From assembly GCA_017440925.1 (NCBI GenBank), contig JAFSAP010000053.1, positions 1-48,564 of the forward strand: a stretch of 48,564 nt of DNA, read 5' to 3'. The translations under genes and the position numbers were made by a program. Below, piece by piece: positions 48,026 to 48,564 of this stretch. Numbering within the stretch: the first letter of the stretch is position 1; each line of letters opens with the position of its first letter. Below the pieces are notes generated by a model. The model was not told the DNA's origin. It saw only the letters and a list, made by a program, of their open reading frames with translations, and ran no database searches. Origin of the DNA: Oscillospiraceae bacterium. GTDB lineage: Bacteria > Bacillota > Clostridia > Oscillospirales > Oscillospiraceae.

Positions 48026-48564
48026 ATGGCACAGATCGATCTGAGCAAGTATGGCATCCACAATGCCGAGATCATCCGCAATCCTTCTTACGAAGAACTG
48101 TTCGAAGCCGAAATGGATCCCACCCTGGAAGGCTTTGAAAAGGGCCAGCTGACCGAGCTGGGTGCTGTCAATGTTATGACCGGCATCTACACCGGCCGCT
48201 CCCCCAAAGACAAGTTCATCGTCATGGACGAGACCTCCAAGGACACCGTGTGGTGGACCTCCGACGAGTTCAAGAACGACAACAAGCCCGCTTCCATCGA
48301 AGCATGGAACGAGTGCAAGCGCCTGGCTGTTGAGGAGCTGAGCAACAAGAAGCTGTACGTCATGGACGTTTTCTGCGGCACCAACGCCGACACCCGTATG
48401 GCTATCCGCTTCATCATGGAAGTGGCATGGCAGGCTCACTTCGTCAAGAACATGTTCATCGCTCCCACCGAGGAAGAGCTGGCTAACTTCGAGCCCGACT
48501 TCATCTCCTACAACGCTTCCAAGGCTAAGGTCACCAACTTCAAGGAGCTGGGCCTGAACTCCGA
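48026..48564 (+). CDS. pckA: Phosphoenolpyruvate carboxykinase (ATP), N-terminal part
   Basis: The first 179 residues; the window ends in the gene. [22 protein letters not shown] opens it, then [23 protein letters not shown] near 45-67 (the family's conserved Arg of the PEP/OAA site), and [28 protein letters not shown] near 113. It makes PEP or oxaloacetate with ATP. The oad genes next door use oxaloacetate. AAGAGGTTACCTATT precedes the start. Confidence 0.94.
   Translation, partial: MAQIDLSKYGIHNAEIIRNPSYEELFEAEMDPTLEGFEKGQLTELGAVNVMTGIYTGRSPKDKFIVMDETSKDTVWWTSDEFKNDNKPASIEAWNECKRLAVEELSNKKLYVMDVFCGTNADTRMAIRFIMEVAWQAHFVKNMFIAPTEEELANFEPDFISYNASKAKVTNFKELGLNS

Overview
The window looks like chromosome from a gut-type anaerobe of the class Clostridia, probably Oscillospirales/Ruminococcaceae. 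I infer this from the fairly high GC, strong GGAGG ribosome sites, the lepA-hemW order, a sodium-pumping decarboxylase next to PEP carboxykinase, [FeFe]-hydrogenase maturases, a PdaA-type deacetylase and many dispersed palindromic repeats. No phage, integrase, transposase, rRNA, tRNA or CRISPR array was seen. The species cannot be named from this sequence alone.

Layout. 1-9.6 kb is mostly housekeeping: the lepA end, hemW, a PdaA-like deacetylase, a degenerate ADP-ribosylglycohydrolase relative, a MocR-type regulator, thiamine pyrophosphokinase, a DUF2207-like membrane protein and a ferredoxin-type aldo/keto reductase. 9.77-19.3 kb is the most unusual part. One promoter and a leader with a terminator-like hairpin precede nine tightly packed genes: a TM1266-like small regulator, a FecCD-type permease, an ABC ATPase fused to a second TM1266-like domain, HydE, NifH-like, NifD-like and NifK-like proteins, a lipoprotein binding protein and HydF. 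Together they suggest import of a metal complex or cofactor precursor and its reduction or assembly by a nitrogenase-like, HydE/HydF-assisted machine. This is not nitrogen fixation.

19.3-34 kb holds an AEC transporter, malQ, upp, tsaE-tsaB, a DUF559 nuclease-like gene between repeats, prfA, an RlmA-like methyltransferase, a secreted deacetylase, lgt with two M16 peptidases, prmA and a membrane-anchored glycosidase-like protein. 34-39.2 kb has a DnaA-box trio, an acyl-ACP thioesterase, an HtrA-type protease and a two-component system. 39.2-43.3 kb has uppP, a 16-repeat MORN lipoprotein, an aldose-epimerase-like protein and a pair of divergent XRE regulators with three operators. 43.7-48.6 kb has a Na+-translocating decarboxylase operon (oadB, a biotin carrier with two biotin domains, oadG, oadA) divergent from pckA, linking PEP/oxaloacetate/pyruvate turnover to a sodium gradient.

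Intergenic DNA is full of repeats. Four copies of a 240-405 bp element have hairpin-forming inverted ends and compensatory changes in several stems. Three palindromes are built from 7-bp units. Three further families also occur: GTAGGGG palindromes, TGTCATTGCGAG elements, and CTTCTCC...GATGAGG elements.
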